Shown here piece after piece: positions 32,436 through 46,200 of a DNA stretch of 64,000 bases. The translations under genes were made by a program, and so were the position numbers. The DNA comes from Cladorhizidae sp. MBARI D1340-BT2 (taxonomy: Eukaryota; Porifera; Demospongiae; Poecilosclerida; Cladorhizidae). The first letter of the stretch is position 1, and each line of letters begins with the position of its first letter. The stretch lies in NCBI GenBank assembly GCA_028752905.1, contig JAQNBH010000002.1, forward strand, positions 38,879,776-38,943,775, in the 5' to 3' direction. The notes under the pieces were generated by a model. It did no database searches. It had not been told where the DNA came from and saw nothing but the letters and a program-made list of their open reading frames with translations.

Positions 32436-32595
32436 TAAAGAATAAGGCGCAAGCCTATTTGATCTACGATAGAAACTCGATAGAAACAGTATTAGTAGAA
32501 TAACAATGACAGACAGACTGATCATACAAGGTAAGGATCGTTTATGATAAGGATCGTTTATAGCGTGTGTATCTAACATTGTATAGTATTGTCTA
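32436..32595 (-). repeat. 5' LTR (160 bp) with promoter
   Basis: This copy lies upstream of gag-pol. On the minus strand it starts TAGACAATAC and ends TTCTTTA. The proposed transcription start at 32519 divides it into a U3 of 76 bases and an R-U5 of 84 bases. It is identical by eye to the 3' LTR. Confidence 0.93.
32507..32595 (-). promoter_or_regulatory. Predicted LTR promoter: TATA-like box, tandem 16-mer and initiator
   Basis: In the U3 on the minus strand, the 14-base ATAAACGATCCTTA occurs twice at a 16-base spacing (LTR bases 35-48 and 51-64). Its first copy is part of CTATAAAC and its second starts about 26 bases before the proposed start, where a TATA-like element is expected. LTR bases 75-80 read TCAGTC, a match to the animal initiator TCA(G/T)T(C/T), with the A at 32519 as +1. 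Assignment of the start is inference. Confidence 0.5.
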
Positions 32596-32600
32596 AACAT
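32596..32600. repeat. 5-bp target-site duplication (right copy, aacat)
   Basis: Matches the aacat at 27280-27284 and continues into cacactgtgtgg, the remainder of the interrupted satellite monomer. Confidence 0.9.
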
Positions 32601-35600
32601 CACACTGTGTGGAGGCAGGTTGAAGTAGGTTGACAATAGCTCTATGGGAACACACACTGGACCAACACCACACTGGGTGGAGGCAGGTTGAAGTAGGTTG
32701 ACAATAGCTCTATGGGGACACACAATGGACCAACACCACACTGGGTGGAGGCAGGTTGAAGTAGGTTGACAATAGCTCTATGGGGACACACAATGGACCA
32801 ACACCACACTGGGTGGAGGCAGGTTGAAGTAGGTTGACAATAGCTCTATGAGGACACACACTGGACCAGCACCACACTGGGTTGAGGCAGGTTGAAGTAG
32901 GTTGATAGGTCTATGGGGACACACACTGGACCAACATCACACTGGGTGGAGGCAGGTTGAAGTAGGTTGACAATAGCTCTATGGGGACACACACTGGACC
33001 AACATCACACTGGGTGGAGGCAGGTTGAAGTAGGTTGACAATAGCTCTATGGGGACACACACTAAACCACACCCACACTTGGTTGAGGCAGGTTGAAGTA
33101 GGTTGATAGGTCCATGGGGACACACACTGGACCAACATCACACTGGGTGGAGGCAGGTTGAAGTAGGTTGACAATAGCTCTATGGGGACACACACTGGAC
33201 CAACATCACAATGGGTGGAGGCAGGTTGAAGTAGGTTGACAATAGCTCTATGGGGACACACACTGGACCAACATCACACTGGGTGGAGGCAGGTTGAAGT
33301 AGGTTGACAATAGCTCTATGGGGACACACAATGGACCAACATCACACTGTGTGGAGGCAGGTTGAAGTAGGTTGACAATAGCTCTATGGGAACACACACT
33401 GGACCAACACCACACTGGGTGGAGGCAGGTTGAAGTAGGTTGACAATAGCTCTATGGGGACACACAATGGACCAACACCACACTGGGTGGAGGCAGGTTG
33501 AAGTAGGTTGACAATAGCTCTATGAGGACACACACTGGACCAGCACCACACTGGGTTGAGGCAGGTTGAAGTAGGTTGATAGGTCTATGGGGACACACAC
33601 TGGACCAACATCACACTGGGTGGAGGCAGGTTGAAGTAGGTTGACAATAGCTCTATGGGGACACACACTGGACCAACATCACACTGGGTGGAGGCAGGTT
33701 GAAGTAGGTTGACAATAGCTCTATGGGGACACACACTGGACCAACATCACACTGGGTGGAGGCAGGTTGAAGTAGGTTGACAATAGCTCTATGGGGACAC
33801 ACAATGGACCAGCACCACACTGGGTTGAGGCAGGTTGAAGTAGGTTGATAGGTCTATGGGGACACACACTGGACCAACATCACACTGGGTGGAGGCAGGT
33901 TGAAGTAGGTTGACAATAGCTCTATGGGGACACACACTGGACCAACATCACACTGGGTGGAGGCAGGTTGAAGTAGGTTGACAATAGCTCTATGGGGACA
34001 CACACTAAACCACACCCACACTTGGTTGAGGCAGGTTGAAGTAGGTTGATAGGTCCATGGGGACACACACTGGACCAACATCACACTGGGTGGAGGCAGG
34101 TTGAAGTAGGTTGACAATAGCTCTATGGGGACACACACTGGACCAACATCACAATGGGTGGAGGCAGGTTGAAGTAGGTTGACAATAGCTCTATGGGGAC
34201 ACACACTGGACCAACATCACACTGGGTGGAGGCAGGTTGAAGTAGGTTGACAATAGCTCTATGGGGACACACAATGGACCAACATCACACTGTGTGGAGG
34301 CAGGTTGAAGTAGGTTGACAATAGCTCTATGGGAACACACACTGGACCAACACCACACTGGGTGGAGGCAGGTTGAAGTAGGTTGACAATAGCTCTATGG
34401 GGACACACAATGGACCAACACCACACTGGGTGGAGGCAGGTTGAAGTAGGTTGACAATAGCTCTATGAGGACACACACTGGACCAGCACCACACTGGGTT
34501 GAGGCAGGTTGAAGTAGGTTGATAGGTCTATGGGGACACACACTGGACCAACATCACACTGGGTGGAGGCAGGTTGAAGTAGGTTGACAATAGCTCTATG
34601 GGGACACACACTGGACCAACATCACACTGGGTGGAGGCAGGTTGAAGTAGGTTGACAATAGCTCTATGGGGACACACACTGGACCAACATCACACTGGGT
34701 GGAGGCAGGTTGAAGTAGGTTGACAATAGCTCTATGGGGACACACAATGGACCAACACCACACTGGGTGGAGGCAGGTTGAAGTAGGTTGACAATAGCTC
34801 TATGGGGACACACACTGGACCAACACCACACTGGGTGGAGGCAGGCTGAAGTAGGTTGACAATAGCTCTATGGGGACACACAATGGACCAACCCCACACT
34901 GGGTGGAGGCAGGTTGAAGTAGGTTGACAATAGCTCTATGGGAACACACACTGGACCAACACCCACACTGGGTTGAGGCAGGTTGAAGTAGGTTAATTGG
35001 CAATAGCTCTATGGGGACACACAATGGACCAACACCACACTGGGTGGAGGCAGGTTGAAGTAGGTTGACAATAGCTCTATGAGGACACAGAATGGACCAA
35101 CATCACACTGGGTGGAGGCAGGTTGAAGTAGGTTGACAATAGCTCATTGGGGACACACACTAAACCACACCCACACTGGGTTGAGGCAGGTTGAAGTAGG
35201 TTGATAGGTCCATGGGGACACACACTGGACCAACATCACACTGGGTGGAGGCAGGTTGAAGTAGGTTGACAATAGCTCTATGGGGACACACACTGGACCA
35301 ACATCACACTGGGTGGAGGCAGGTTGAAGTAGGTTGACAATAGCTCTATGGGGACACACACTGGACCAACATCACACTGGGTGGAGGCAGGTTGAAGTAG
35401 GCTGACAATAGCTCTATGGGGACACACAATGGACCAACACCACACTTGGTGGAGGCAGGTTGAAGTACGTTGACAATAGCTCTATGGGGACACACAATGG
35501 ACCAATATCACACTGTGTGGAGGCAGGTTGAAGTAGTTTGACAATAGCTCTATGGGAACACACACTGGACGAACACACACTGGACCAACACCACACTGGG

Positions 35601-35765
35601 TGGAGGCAGGTTGAAGTAGGTTGACAATAGCTCTATGGGGACACACAATGGACCAACGCCACACTGGGTGGAGGCAGGTTGAAGTAGGTTGACAATAGCT
35701 CTATGAGGACATACACTGGACCAGCACCACACTGGGTTGAGGCAGGTTGAAGTAGGTTGATAGGT

Positions 35766-38700
35766 CTATGGGGACACACACTGGACCAACATCACACTGG
35801 GTGGAGGCAGGTTGAAGTAGGTTGACAATAGCTCTATGGGGACACACACTGGACCAACATCACACTGGGTGGAGGCAGGTTGAAGTAGGTTGACAATAGC
35901 TCTATGGGGACACACACTAAACCACACCCACACTTGGTTGAGGCAGGTTGAAGTAGGTTGATAGGTCCATGGGGACACACACTGGACCAACATCACACTG
36001 GGTGGAGGCAGGTTGAAGTAGGTTGACAATAGCTCTATGGGGACACACACTGGACCAACATCACAATGGGTGGAGGCAGGTTGAAGTAGGTTGACAATAG
36101 CTCTATGGGGACACACACTGGACCAACATCACACTGGGTGGAGGCAGGTTGAAGTAGGTTGACAATAGCTCTATGGGGACACACAATGGACCAACATCAC
36201 ACTGTGTGGAGGCAGGTTGAAGTAGGTTGACAATAGCTCTATGGGAACACACACTGGACCAACACCACACTGGGTGGAGGCAGGTTGAAGTAGGTTGACA
36301 ATAGCTCTATGGGGACACACAATGGACCAACACCACACTGGGTGGAGGCAGGTTGAAGTAGGTTGACAATAGCTCTATGGGGACACACAATGGACCAACA
36401 CCACACTGGGTGGAGGCAAGTTGAAGTAGGTTGACAATAGCTCTATGAGGACACACACTGGACCAGCACCACACTGGGTTGAGGCAGGTTGAAGTAGGTT
36501 GATAGGTCTATGGGGACACACACTGGACCAACATCACACTGGGTGGAGGCAGGTTGAAGTAGGTTGACAATAGCTCTATGGGGACACACACTGGACCAAC
36601 ATCACACTGGGTGGAGGCAGGTTGAAGTAGGTTGACAATAGCTCTATGGGGACACACACTGGACCAACATCACACTGGGTGGAGGCAGGTTGAAGTAGGT
36701 TGACAATAGCTCTATGGGGACACACACTAAACCACACCCACACTTGGTTGAGGCAGGTTGAAGTACAGTAGGTTGATAGGTCCATGGGGACACACACTGG
36801 ACCAACATCACACTGGGTGGAGGCAGGTTGAAGTAGGTTGACAATAGCTCTATGGGGACACACACTGGACCAACATCACAATGGGTGGAGGCAGGTTGAA
36901 GTAGGTTGACAATAGCTCTATGGGTACACACACTGGACCAACATCACACTGGGTGGAGGCAGGTTGAAGTAGGTTGACAATAGCTCTATGGGGACACACA
37001 ATGGACCAACATCACACTGTGTGGAGGCAGGTTGAAGTAGGTTGACAATAGCTCTATGGGAACACACACTGGACCAACACCACACTGGGTGGAGGCAGGT
37101 TGAAGTAGGTTGACAATAGCTCTATGGGGACACACAATGGACCAACACCACACTGGGTGGAGGCAGGTTGAAGTAGGTTGACAATAGCTCTATGAGGACA
37201 CACACTGGACCAGCACCACACTGGGTTGAGGCAGGTTGAAGTAGGTTGATAGGTCTATGGGGACACACACTGGACCAACATCACACTGGGTGGAGGCAGG
37301 TTGAAGTAGGTTGACAATAGCTCTATGGGGACACACACTGGACCAACATCACACTGGGTGGAGGCAGGTTGAAGTAGGTTGACAATAGCTCTATGGGGAC
37401 ACACACTGGACCAACATCACAATGGGTGGAGGCAGGTTGAAGTAGGTTGACAATAGCTCTATGGGGACACACACTGGACCAACATCACACTGGGTGGAGG
37501 CAGGTTGAAGTAGGTTGACAATAGCTCTATGGGGACACACACTAAACCACAACCACACTTGGTTGAGGCAGGTTGAAGTAGGTTGATAGGTCCATGGGGA
37601 CACACACTGGACCAACATCACACTGGGTGGAGGCAGGTTGAAGTAGGTTGACAATAGCTCTATGGGGACACACACTGGACCAACACCACACTGGGTGGAG
37701 GCAGGTTGAAGTAGGTTGACAATAGCTCTATGGGGACACACACTAAACCACACCCACACTGGGTTGAGGCAGGTTGATGTAGGTTGATAGGTCTATGGGG
37801 ACACACACTGGACCAACATCTCACTGGGTGGAGGCAGGTTGAAGTAGGTTGACAATAGCTCTATGGGGACACACAATGGACCAACACCACACTGGGTGGA
37901 GGCAGGTTGAAGTAGGTTGACAATAGCTCTATGGGGACACACAATGGACCAACATCACACTGTGTGGAGGCAGGTTGAAGTAGGTTGACAATAGCTCTAT
38001 GGGAACACACACTGGACCAACACCACACTGGGTGGAGGCAGGTTGAAGTAGGTTGACAATAGCTCTATGGGGACACACAATGGACCAACACCACACTGGG
38101 TGGAGGCAGGTTGAAGTAGGTTGACAATAGCTCTATGAGGACACACACTGGACCAGCACCACACTGGGTTGAGGCAGGTTGAAGTAGGTTGATAGGTCTA
38201 TGGGGACACACACTGGACCAACATCACACTGGGTGGAGGCAGGTTGAAGTAGGTTGACAATAGCTCTATGGGGACACACACTGGACCAACATCACACTGG
38301 GTGGAGGCAGGTTGAAGTAGGTTGACAATAGCTCTATGGGGACACACACTGGACCAACATCACAATGGGTGGAGGCAGGTTGAAGTAGGTTGACAATAGC
38401 TCTATGGGGACACACACTGGACCAACATCACACTGGGTGGAGGCAGGTTGAAGTAGGTTGACAATAGCTCTATGGGGACACACACTAAACCACACCCACA
38501 CTTGGTTGAGGCAGGTTGAAGTAGGTTGATAGGTCCATGGGGACACACACTGGACCAACATCACAATGGGTGGAGGCAGGTTGAAGTAGGTTGACAATAG
38601 CTCTATGGGGACACACACTGGACCAACATCACACTGGGTGGAGGCAGGTTGAAGTAGGTTGACAATAGCTCTATGGGGAAACACAATGGACCAACATCAC
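35766..38700. repeat. Satellite block duplicated at +4533 bp (copy at about 40299-43230)
   Basis: Landmarks at 35766, 36576, 37391 and 38334 recur at +4533 (40299, 41109, 41924, 42867). The same 4533-bp offset relates 48945, 49891 and 50235 to 53478, 54424 and 54768. To the left of 35766 the offset is 4480. The 53-bp difference equals one extra 68-bp monomer in the copy near 39.9 kb minus a 15-bp insertion (actggacgaacacac) near 35566. Confidence 0.8.
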
Positions 38701-41700
38701 ACTGGGTGGAGGCAGGTTGAAGTAGGTTGACAATAGCTCTATGGGGACACACAATGGACCAACATCACACTGTGTGGAGGCAGGTTGAAGTAGGTTGACA
38801 ATAGCTCTATGGGAACACACACTGGACCAACACCACACTGGGTGGAGGCAGGTTGAAGTAGGTTGACAATAGCTCTATGGGGACACACAATGGACCAACA
38901 CCACACTGGGTGGAGGCAGGTTGAAGTAGGTTGACAATAGCTCTATGAGGACACACACTGGACCAGCACCACACTGGGTTGAGGCAGGTTGAAGTAGGTT
39001 GATAGGTCTATGGGGACACACACTGGACCAACATCACACTGGGTGGAGGCAGGTTGAAGTAGGTTGACAATAGCTCTATGGGGACACACACTGGACCAAC
39101 ATCACACTGGGTGGAGGCAGGTTGAAGTAGGTTGACAATAGCTCTATGGGGACACACACTGGACCAACATCACACTGGGTGGAGGCAGGTTTAAGTAGGT
39201 TGACAATAGCTCTATGGGGACACACAATGGACCAACACCACACTGGGTGGAGGCAGGTTGAAGTAGGTTGACAATAGCTCTATGGGGACACACACTGGAC
39301 CAACACCACACTGGGTGGAGGCAGGCTGAAGTAGGTTGACAATAGCTCTATGGGGACACACAATGGACCAACCCCACACTGGGTGGAGGCAGGTTGAAGT
39401 AGGTTGACAATAGCTCTATGGGAACACACACTGGACCAACACCCACACTGGGTTGAGGCAGGTTGAAGTAGGTTAATTGGCAATAGCTCTATGGGGACAC
39501 ACAATGGACCAACACCACACCGGGTGGAGGCAGGTTGAAGTAGGTTGACAATAGCTCTATGAGGACACAGAATGGACCAACATCACACTGGGTGGAGGCA
39601 GGTTGAAGTAGGTTGACAATAGCTCATTGGGGACACACACTAAACCACACCCACACTGGGTTGAGGCAGGTTGAAGTAGGTTGATAGGTCCATGGGGACA
39701 CACACTGGACCAACATCACACTGGGTGGAGGCAGGTTGAAGTAGGTTGACAATAGCTCTATGGGGACACACACTGGACCAACATCACACTGGGTGGAGGC
39801 AGGTTGAAGTAGGTTGACAATAGCTCTATGGGGACACACACTGGACCAACATCACACTGGGTGGAGGCAGGTTGAAGTAGGCTGACAATAGCTCTATGGG
39901 GACACACAATGGACCAACATCACACTGGGTGGAGGCAGGTTGAAGTAGGCTGACAATAGCTCTATGGGGACACACAATGGACCAACACCACACTTGGTGG
40001 AGGCAGGTTGAAGTACGTTGACAATAGCTCTATGGGGACACACAATGGACCAATATCACACTGAGTGGAGGCAGGTTGAAGTAGTTTGACAATAGCTCTA
40101 TGGGAACACACACTGGACCAACACCACACTGGGTGGAGGCAGGTTGAAGTAGGTTGACAATAGCTCTATGGGGACACACAATGGACCAACACCACACTGG
40201 GTGGAGGCAGGTTGAAGTAGGTTGACAATAGCTCTATGAGGACATACACTGGACCAGCACCACACTGGGTTGAGGCAGGTTGAAGTAGGTTGATAGGTCT
40301 ATGGGGACACACACTGGACCAACATCACACTGGGTGGAGGCAGGTTGAAGTAGGTTGACAATAGCTCTATGGGGACACACACTGGACCAACATCACACTG
40401 GGTGGAGGCAGGTTGAAGTAGGTTGACAATAGCTCTATGGGGACACACACTAAACCACACCCACACTTGGTTGAGGCAGGTTGAAGTAGGTTGATAGGTC
40501 CATGGGGACACACACTGGACCAACATCACACTGGGTGGAGGCAGGTTGAAGTAGGTTGACAATAGCTCTATGGGGACACACACTGGACCAACATCACAAT
40601 GGGTGGAGGCAGGTTGAAGTAGGTTGACAATAGCTCTATGGGGACACACACTGGACCAACATCACACTGGGTGGAGGCAGGTTGAAGTAGGTTGACAATA
40701 GCTCTATGGGGACACACAATGGACCAACATCACACTGTGTGGAGGCAGGTTGAAGTAGGTTGACAATAGCTCTATGGGAACACACACTGGACCAACACCA
40801 CACTGGGTGGAGGCAGGTTGAAGTAGGTTGACAATAGCTCTATGGGGACACACAATGGACCAACACCACACTGGGTGGAGGCAGGTTGAAGTAGGTTGAC
40901 AATAGCTCTATGGGGACACACAATGGACCAACACCACACTGGGTGGAGGCAGGTTGAAGTAGGTTGACAATAGCTCTATGAGGACACACACTGGACCAGC
41001 ACCACACTGGGTTGAGGCAGGTTGAAGTAGGTTGATAGGTCTATGGGGACACACACTGGACCAACATCACACTGGGTGGAGGCAGGTTGAAGTAGGTTGA
41101 CAATAGCTCTATGGGGACACACACTGGACCAACATCACACTGGGTGGAGGCGGGTTGAAGTAGGTTGACAATAGCTCTATGGGGACACACACTGGACCAA
41201 CATCACACTGGGTGGAGGCAGGTTGAAGTAGGTTGACAATAGCTCTATGGGGACACACACTAAACCACACCCACACTTGGTTGAGGCAGGTTGAAGTACA
41301 GTAGGTTGATAGGTCCATGGGGACACACACTGGACCAACATCACACTGGGTGGAGGCAGGTTGAAGTATGTTGACAATAGCTCTATGGGGACACACACTG
41401 GACCAAAATCACAATGGGTGGAGGCAGGTTGAAGTAGGTTGACAATAGCTCTATGGGGACACACACTGGACCAACATCACACTGGGTGGAGGCAGGTTGA
41501 AGTAGGTTGACAATAGCTCTATGGGGACACACAATGGACCAACATCACACTGTGTGGAGGCAGGTTGAAGTAGGTTGACAATAGCTCTATGGGAACACAC
41601 ACTGGACCAACACCACACTGGGTGGAGGCAGGTTGAAGTAGGTTGACAATAGCTCTATGGGGACACACAATGGACCAACACCACACTGGGTGGAGGCAGG

Positions 41701-43230
41701 TTGAAGTAGGTTGACAATAGCTCTATGAGGACACACACTGGACCAGCACCACACTGGGTTGAGGCAGGTTGAAGTAGGTTGATAGGTCTATGGGGACACA
41801 CACTGGACCAACATCACACTGGGTGGAGGCAGGTTGAAGTAGGTTGACAATAGCTCTATGGGGACACACACTGGACCAACATCACACTGGGTGGAGGCAG
41901 GTTGAAGTAGGTTGACAATAGCTCTATGGGGACACACACTGGACCAACATCACAATGGGTGGAGGCAGGTTGAAGTAGGTTGACAATAGCTCTATGGGGA
42001 CACACACTGGACCAACATCACACTGGGTGGAGGCAGGTTGAAGTAGGTTGACAATAGCTCTATGGGGACACACACTAAACCACACCCACACTTGGTTGAG
42101 GCAGGTTGAAGTAGGTTGATAGGTCCATGGGGACACACACTGGACCAACATCACACTGGGTGGAGGCAGGTTGAAGTAGGTTGACAATAGCTCTATGGGG
42201 ACACACACTGGACCAACACCACACTGGGTGGAGGCAGGTTGAAGTAGGTTGACAATAGCTCTATGGGGACACACACTAAACCACACCCACACTGGGTTGA
42301 GGCAGGTTGATGTAGTTTGATAGGTCTATGGGGACACACACTGGACCAACATCTCACTGGGTGGAGGCAGGTTGAAGTAGGTTGACAATAGCTCTATGGG
42401 GACACACAATGGACCAACACCACACTGGGTGGAGGCAGGTTGAAGTAGGTTGACAATAGCTCTATGGGGACACACAATGGACCAACATCACACTGTGTGG
42501 AGGCAGGTTGAAGTAGGTTGACAATAGCTCTATGGGAACACACACTGGACCAACACCACACTGGGTGGAGGCAGGTTGAAGTAGGTTGACAATAGCTCTA
42601 TGGGGACACACAATGGACCAACACCACACTGGGTGGAGGCAGGTTGAAGTAGGTTGACAATAGCTCTATGAGGACACACACTGGACCAGCACCACACTGG
42701 GTTGAGGCAGGTTGAAGTAGGTTGATAGGTCTATGGGGACACACACTGGACCAACATCACACTGGGTGGAGGCAGGTTGAAGTAGGTTGACAATAGCTCT
42801 ATGGGGACACACACTGGACCAACATCACACTGGGTGGAGGCAGGTTGAAGTAGGTTGACAATAGCTCTATGGGGACACACACTGGACCAACACCACAATG
42901 GGTGGAGGCAGGTTGAAGTAGGTTGACAATAGCTCTATGGGGACACACACTGGACCAACATCACACTGGGTGGAGGCAGGTTGAAGTAGGTTGACAATAG
43001 CTCTATGGGGACACACACTAAACCACACCCACACTTGGTTGAGGCAGGTTGAAGTAGGTTGATAGGTCCATGGGGACACACACTGGACCAACATCACAAT
43101 GGGTGGAGGCAGGTTGAAGTAGGTTGACAATAGCTCTATGGGGACACACACTGGACCAACATCACACTGGGTGGAGGCAGGTTGAAGTAGGTTGACAATA
43201 GCTCTATGGGGACACACAATGGACCAACAT
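37900..43230. repeat. Satellite block duplicated at +10611 bp (copy at about 48510-53840)
   Basis: Landmark frames at 38334, 39280, 39624, 40299, 41109, 41924 and 42867 reappear at exactly +10611 (48945, 49891, 50235, 50910, 51720, 52535, 53478) with equal lengths. Rare variants are shared, such as the gggttgaag unit with gaggcggg at 41149 and 51760. Near 37.86 kb and 43.23 kb the two copies stop matching. Confidence 0.85.
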
Positions 43231-46200
43231 CACAATGGGTGGAGGCAGGTTGAAGTAGGTTGACAATAGCTCTATGGGGACACACACTGGACCAACATCA
43301 CACTGGGTGGAGGCAGGTTGAAGTAGGTTGACAATAGCTCTATGGGGACACACACTAAACCACACCCACACTTGGTTGAGGCAGGTTGAAGTAGGTTGAT
43401 AGGTCCATGGGGACACACACTGGACCAACATCACACTGGGTGGAGGCAGGTTGAAGTAGGTTGACAATAGCTCTATGGGGACACACACTGGACCAACACC
43501 ACACTGGGTGGAGGCAGGTTGAAGTAGGTTGACAATAGCTCTATGGGGACACACACTAAACCACACCCACACTGGGTTGAGGCAGGTTGAAGTAGGTTGA
43601 TAGGTCTATGGGAACACACACTGGACCAACATCTCACTGGGTGGAGGCAGGTTGAAGTAGGTTGACAATAGCTCTATGGGGACACACAATGGACCAACAC
43701 CACACTGGGTGGAGGCAGGTTGAAGTAGGTTGACAATAGCTCTATGGGGACACACAATGGACCAACATCACACTGTGTGGAGGCAGGTTGAAGTAGGTTG
43801 ACAATAGCTCTATGGGAACACACACTGGACCAACACCACACTGGGTGGAGGCAGGTTGAAGTAGGTTGACAATAGCTCTATGGGGACACACAATGGACCA
43901 ACACCACACTGGGTGGAGGCAGGTTGAAGTAGGTTGACAATAGCTCTATGAGGACACACACTGGACCAGCACCACACTGGGTTGAGGCAGGTTGAAGTAG
44001 GTTGATAGGTCTATGGGGACACACTGGACCAACATCACACTGGGTGGAGGCAGGTTGAAGTAGGTTGACAATAGCTCTATGGGGACACACACTGGACCAA
44101 CATCACACTGGGTGGAGGCAGGTTGAAGTAGGTTGACAATAGCTCTATGGGGACACACACTGGACCAACATCACAATGGGTGGAGGCAGGTTGAAGTAGG
44201 TTGACAATAGCTCTATGGGGACACACACTGGACCAACATCACACTGGGTGGAGGCAGGTTGAAGTAGGTTGACAATAGCTCTATGGGGACACACACTAAA
44301 CCACACCCACACTTGGTTGAGGCAGGTTGAAGTAGGTTGATAGGTCCATGGGGACACACACTGGACCAACATCACAATGGGTGGAGGCAGGTTGAAGTAG
44401 GTTGACAATAGCTCTATGGGGACACACACTGGACCAACATCACACTGGGTGGAGGCAGGTTGAAGTAGGTTGACAATAGCTCTATGGGGACACACAATGG
44501 ACCAACATCACACTGTGTGGAGGCAGGTTGAAGTAGGTTGACAATAGCTCTATGGGAACACACACTGGACCAACACCACACTGGGTGGAGGCAGGTTGAA
44601 GTAGGTTGACAATAGCTCTATGGGGACACACAATGGACCAACACCACACTGGGTGGAGGCAGGTTGAAGTAGGTTGACAATAGCTCTATGAGGACACACA
44701 CTGGACCAGCACCACACTGGGTTGAGGCAGGTTGAAGTAGGTTGATAGGTCTATGGGGACACACACTGGACCAACATCACACTGGGTGGAGGCAGGTTGA
44801 AGTAGGTTGACAATAGCTCTATAGGGACACACACTGGACCAACATCACACTGGGTGGAGGCAGGTTGAAGTAGGTTGACAATAGCTCTATGGGGACACAC
44901 ACTGGACCAACATCACACTGGGTGGAGGCAGGTTGAAGTAGGTTGACAATAGCTCTATGGGGACACACAATGGACCAACACCACACTGGGTGGAGGCAGG
45001 TTGAAGTAGGTTGACAATAGCTCTATGGGGACACACACTGGACCAACACCACACTGGGTGGAGGCAGGCTGAAGTAGGTTGACAATAGCTCTATGGGGAC
45101 ACACAATGGACCAACACCACACTGGGTGGAGGCTGGTTGAAGTAGGTTGACAATAGCTCTATGGGGACACACAATGGACCAACACCCACACTGGGTTGAG
45201 GCAGGTTGAAGTAGGTTAATTGGCAATAGCTCTATGGGGACACACAATGGACCAACACCACACTGGGTGGAGGCAGGTTGAAGTAGGTTGACAATAGCTC
45301 TATGAGGACACAGAATGGACCAACATCACACTGGGTGGAGGCAGGTTGAAGTAGGTTGACAATAGCTCATTGGGGACACACACTAAACCACACCCACACT
45401 GGGTTGAGGCAGGTTGAAGTAGGTTGATAGGTCCATGGGGACACACACTGGACCAACATCACACTGGGTGGAGGCAGGTTGAAGTAGGTTGACAATAGCT
45501 CTATGGGGACACACACTGGACCAACATCACACTGGGTGGAGGCAGGTTGAAGTAGGTTGACAATAGCTCTATGGGGACACACACTGGACCAACATCACAC
45601 TGGGTGGAGGCAGGTTGAAGTAGGTTGACAATAGCTCTATGGGGACACACAATGGACCAACACCACACTTGGTGGAGGCAGGTTGAAGTAGGTTGACAAT
45701 AGCTCTATGGGGACACACAATGGACCAATATCACACTGTGTGGAGGCAGGTTGAAGTAGTTTGACAATAGCTCTATGGGAACACACACTGGACCAACACC
45801 ACACTGGGTGGAGGCAGGTTGAAGTAGGTTGACAATAGCTCTATGGGGACACACAATGGACCAACACCACACTGGGTGGAGGCAGGTTGAAGTAGGTTGA
45901 CAATAGCTCTATGAGGACACACACTGGACCAGCACCACACTGGGTTGAGGCAGGTTTAAGTAGGTTGATAGGTCTATGGGGACACACACTGGACCAACAT
46001 CACACTGGGTGGAGGCAGGTTGAAGTAGGTTGACAATAGCTCTATGGGGACACACACTGGACCAACATCACACTGGGTGGAGGCAGGTTTAAGTAGGTTG
46101 ACAATAGCTCTATGGGGACACACACTAAACCACACCCACACTTGGTTGAGGCAGGTTGAAGTAGGTTGATAGGTCCATGGGGACACACACTGGACCAACA

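Larger units (their letters stand above)
27285..32595 (-). mobile_element. Complete Ty3/gypsy-type LTR retrotransposon, probably recently inserted
   Basis: This 5311-bp element on the minus strand has two 160-bp LTRs that read as identical, a 13-bp primer-binding site flush with the 5' LTR, and a single 1606-codon gag-pol frame. It also has a polypurine tract flush with the 3' LTR and a 5-bp target-site duplication. The domain order is Gag, zinc knuckles, protease, RT, RNase H, integrase, which is the Ty3/gypsy order. Identical LTRs and an unbroken frame point to a young and possibly still mobile copy. It is inserted in one monomer of the 68-bp satellite. Its termini are TA...TA rather than the usual TG...CA. 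Confidence 0.96.

Noticed and set aside
27488..32445. Plus-strand frames of 60-163 codons inside the retrotransposon
   Set aside because: They overlap the 1606-codon gag-pol frame on the opposite strand, which accounts for the sequence. None resembles a known family.
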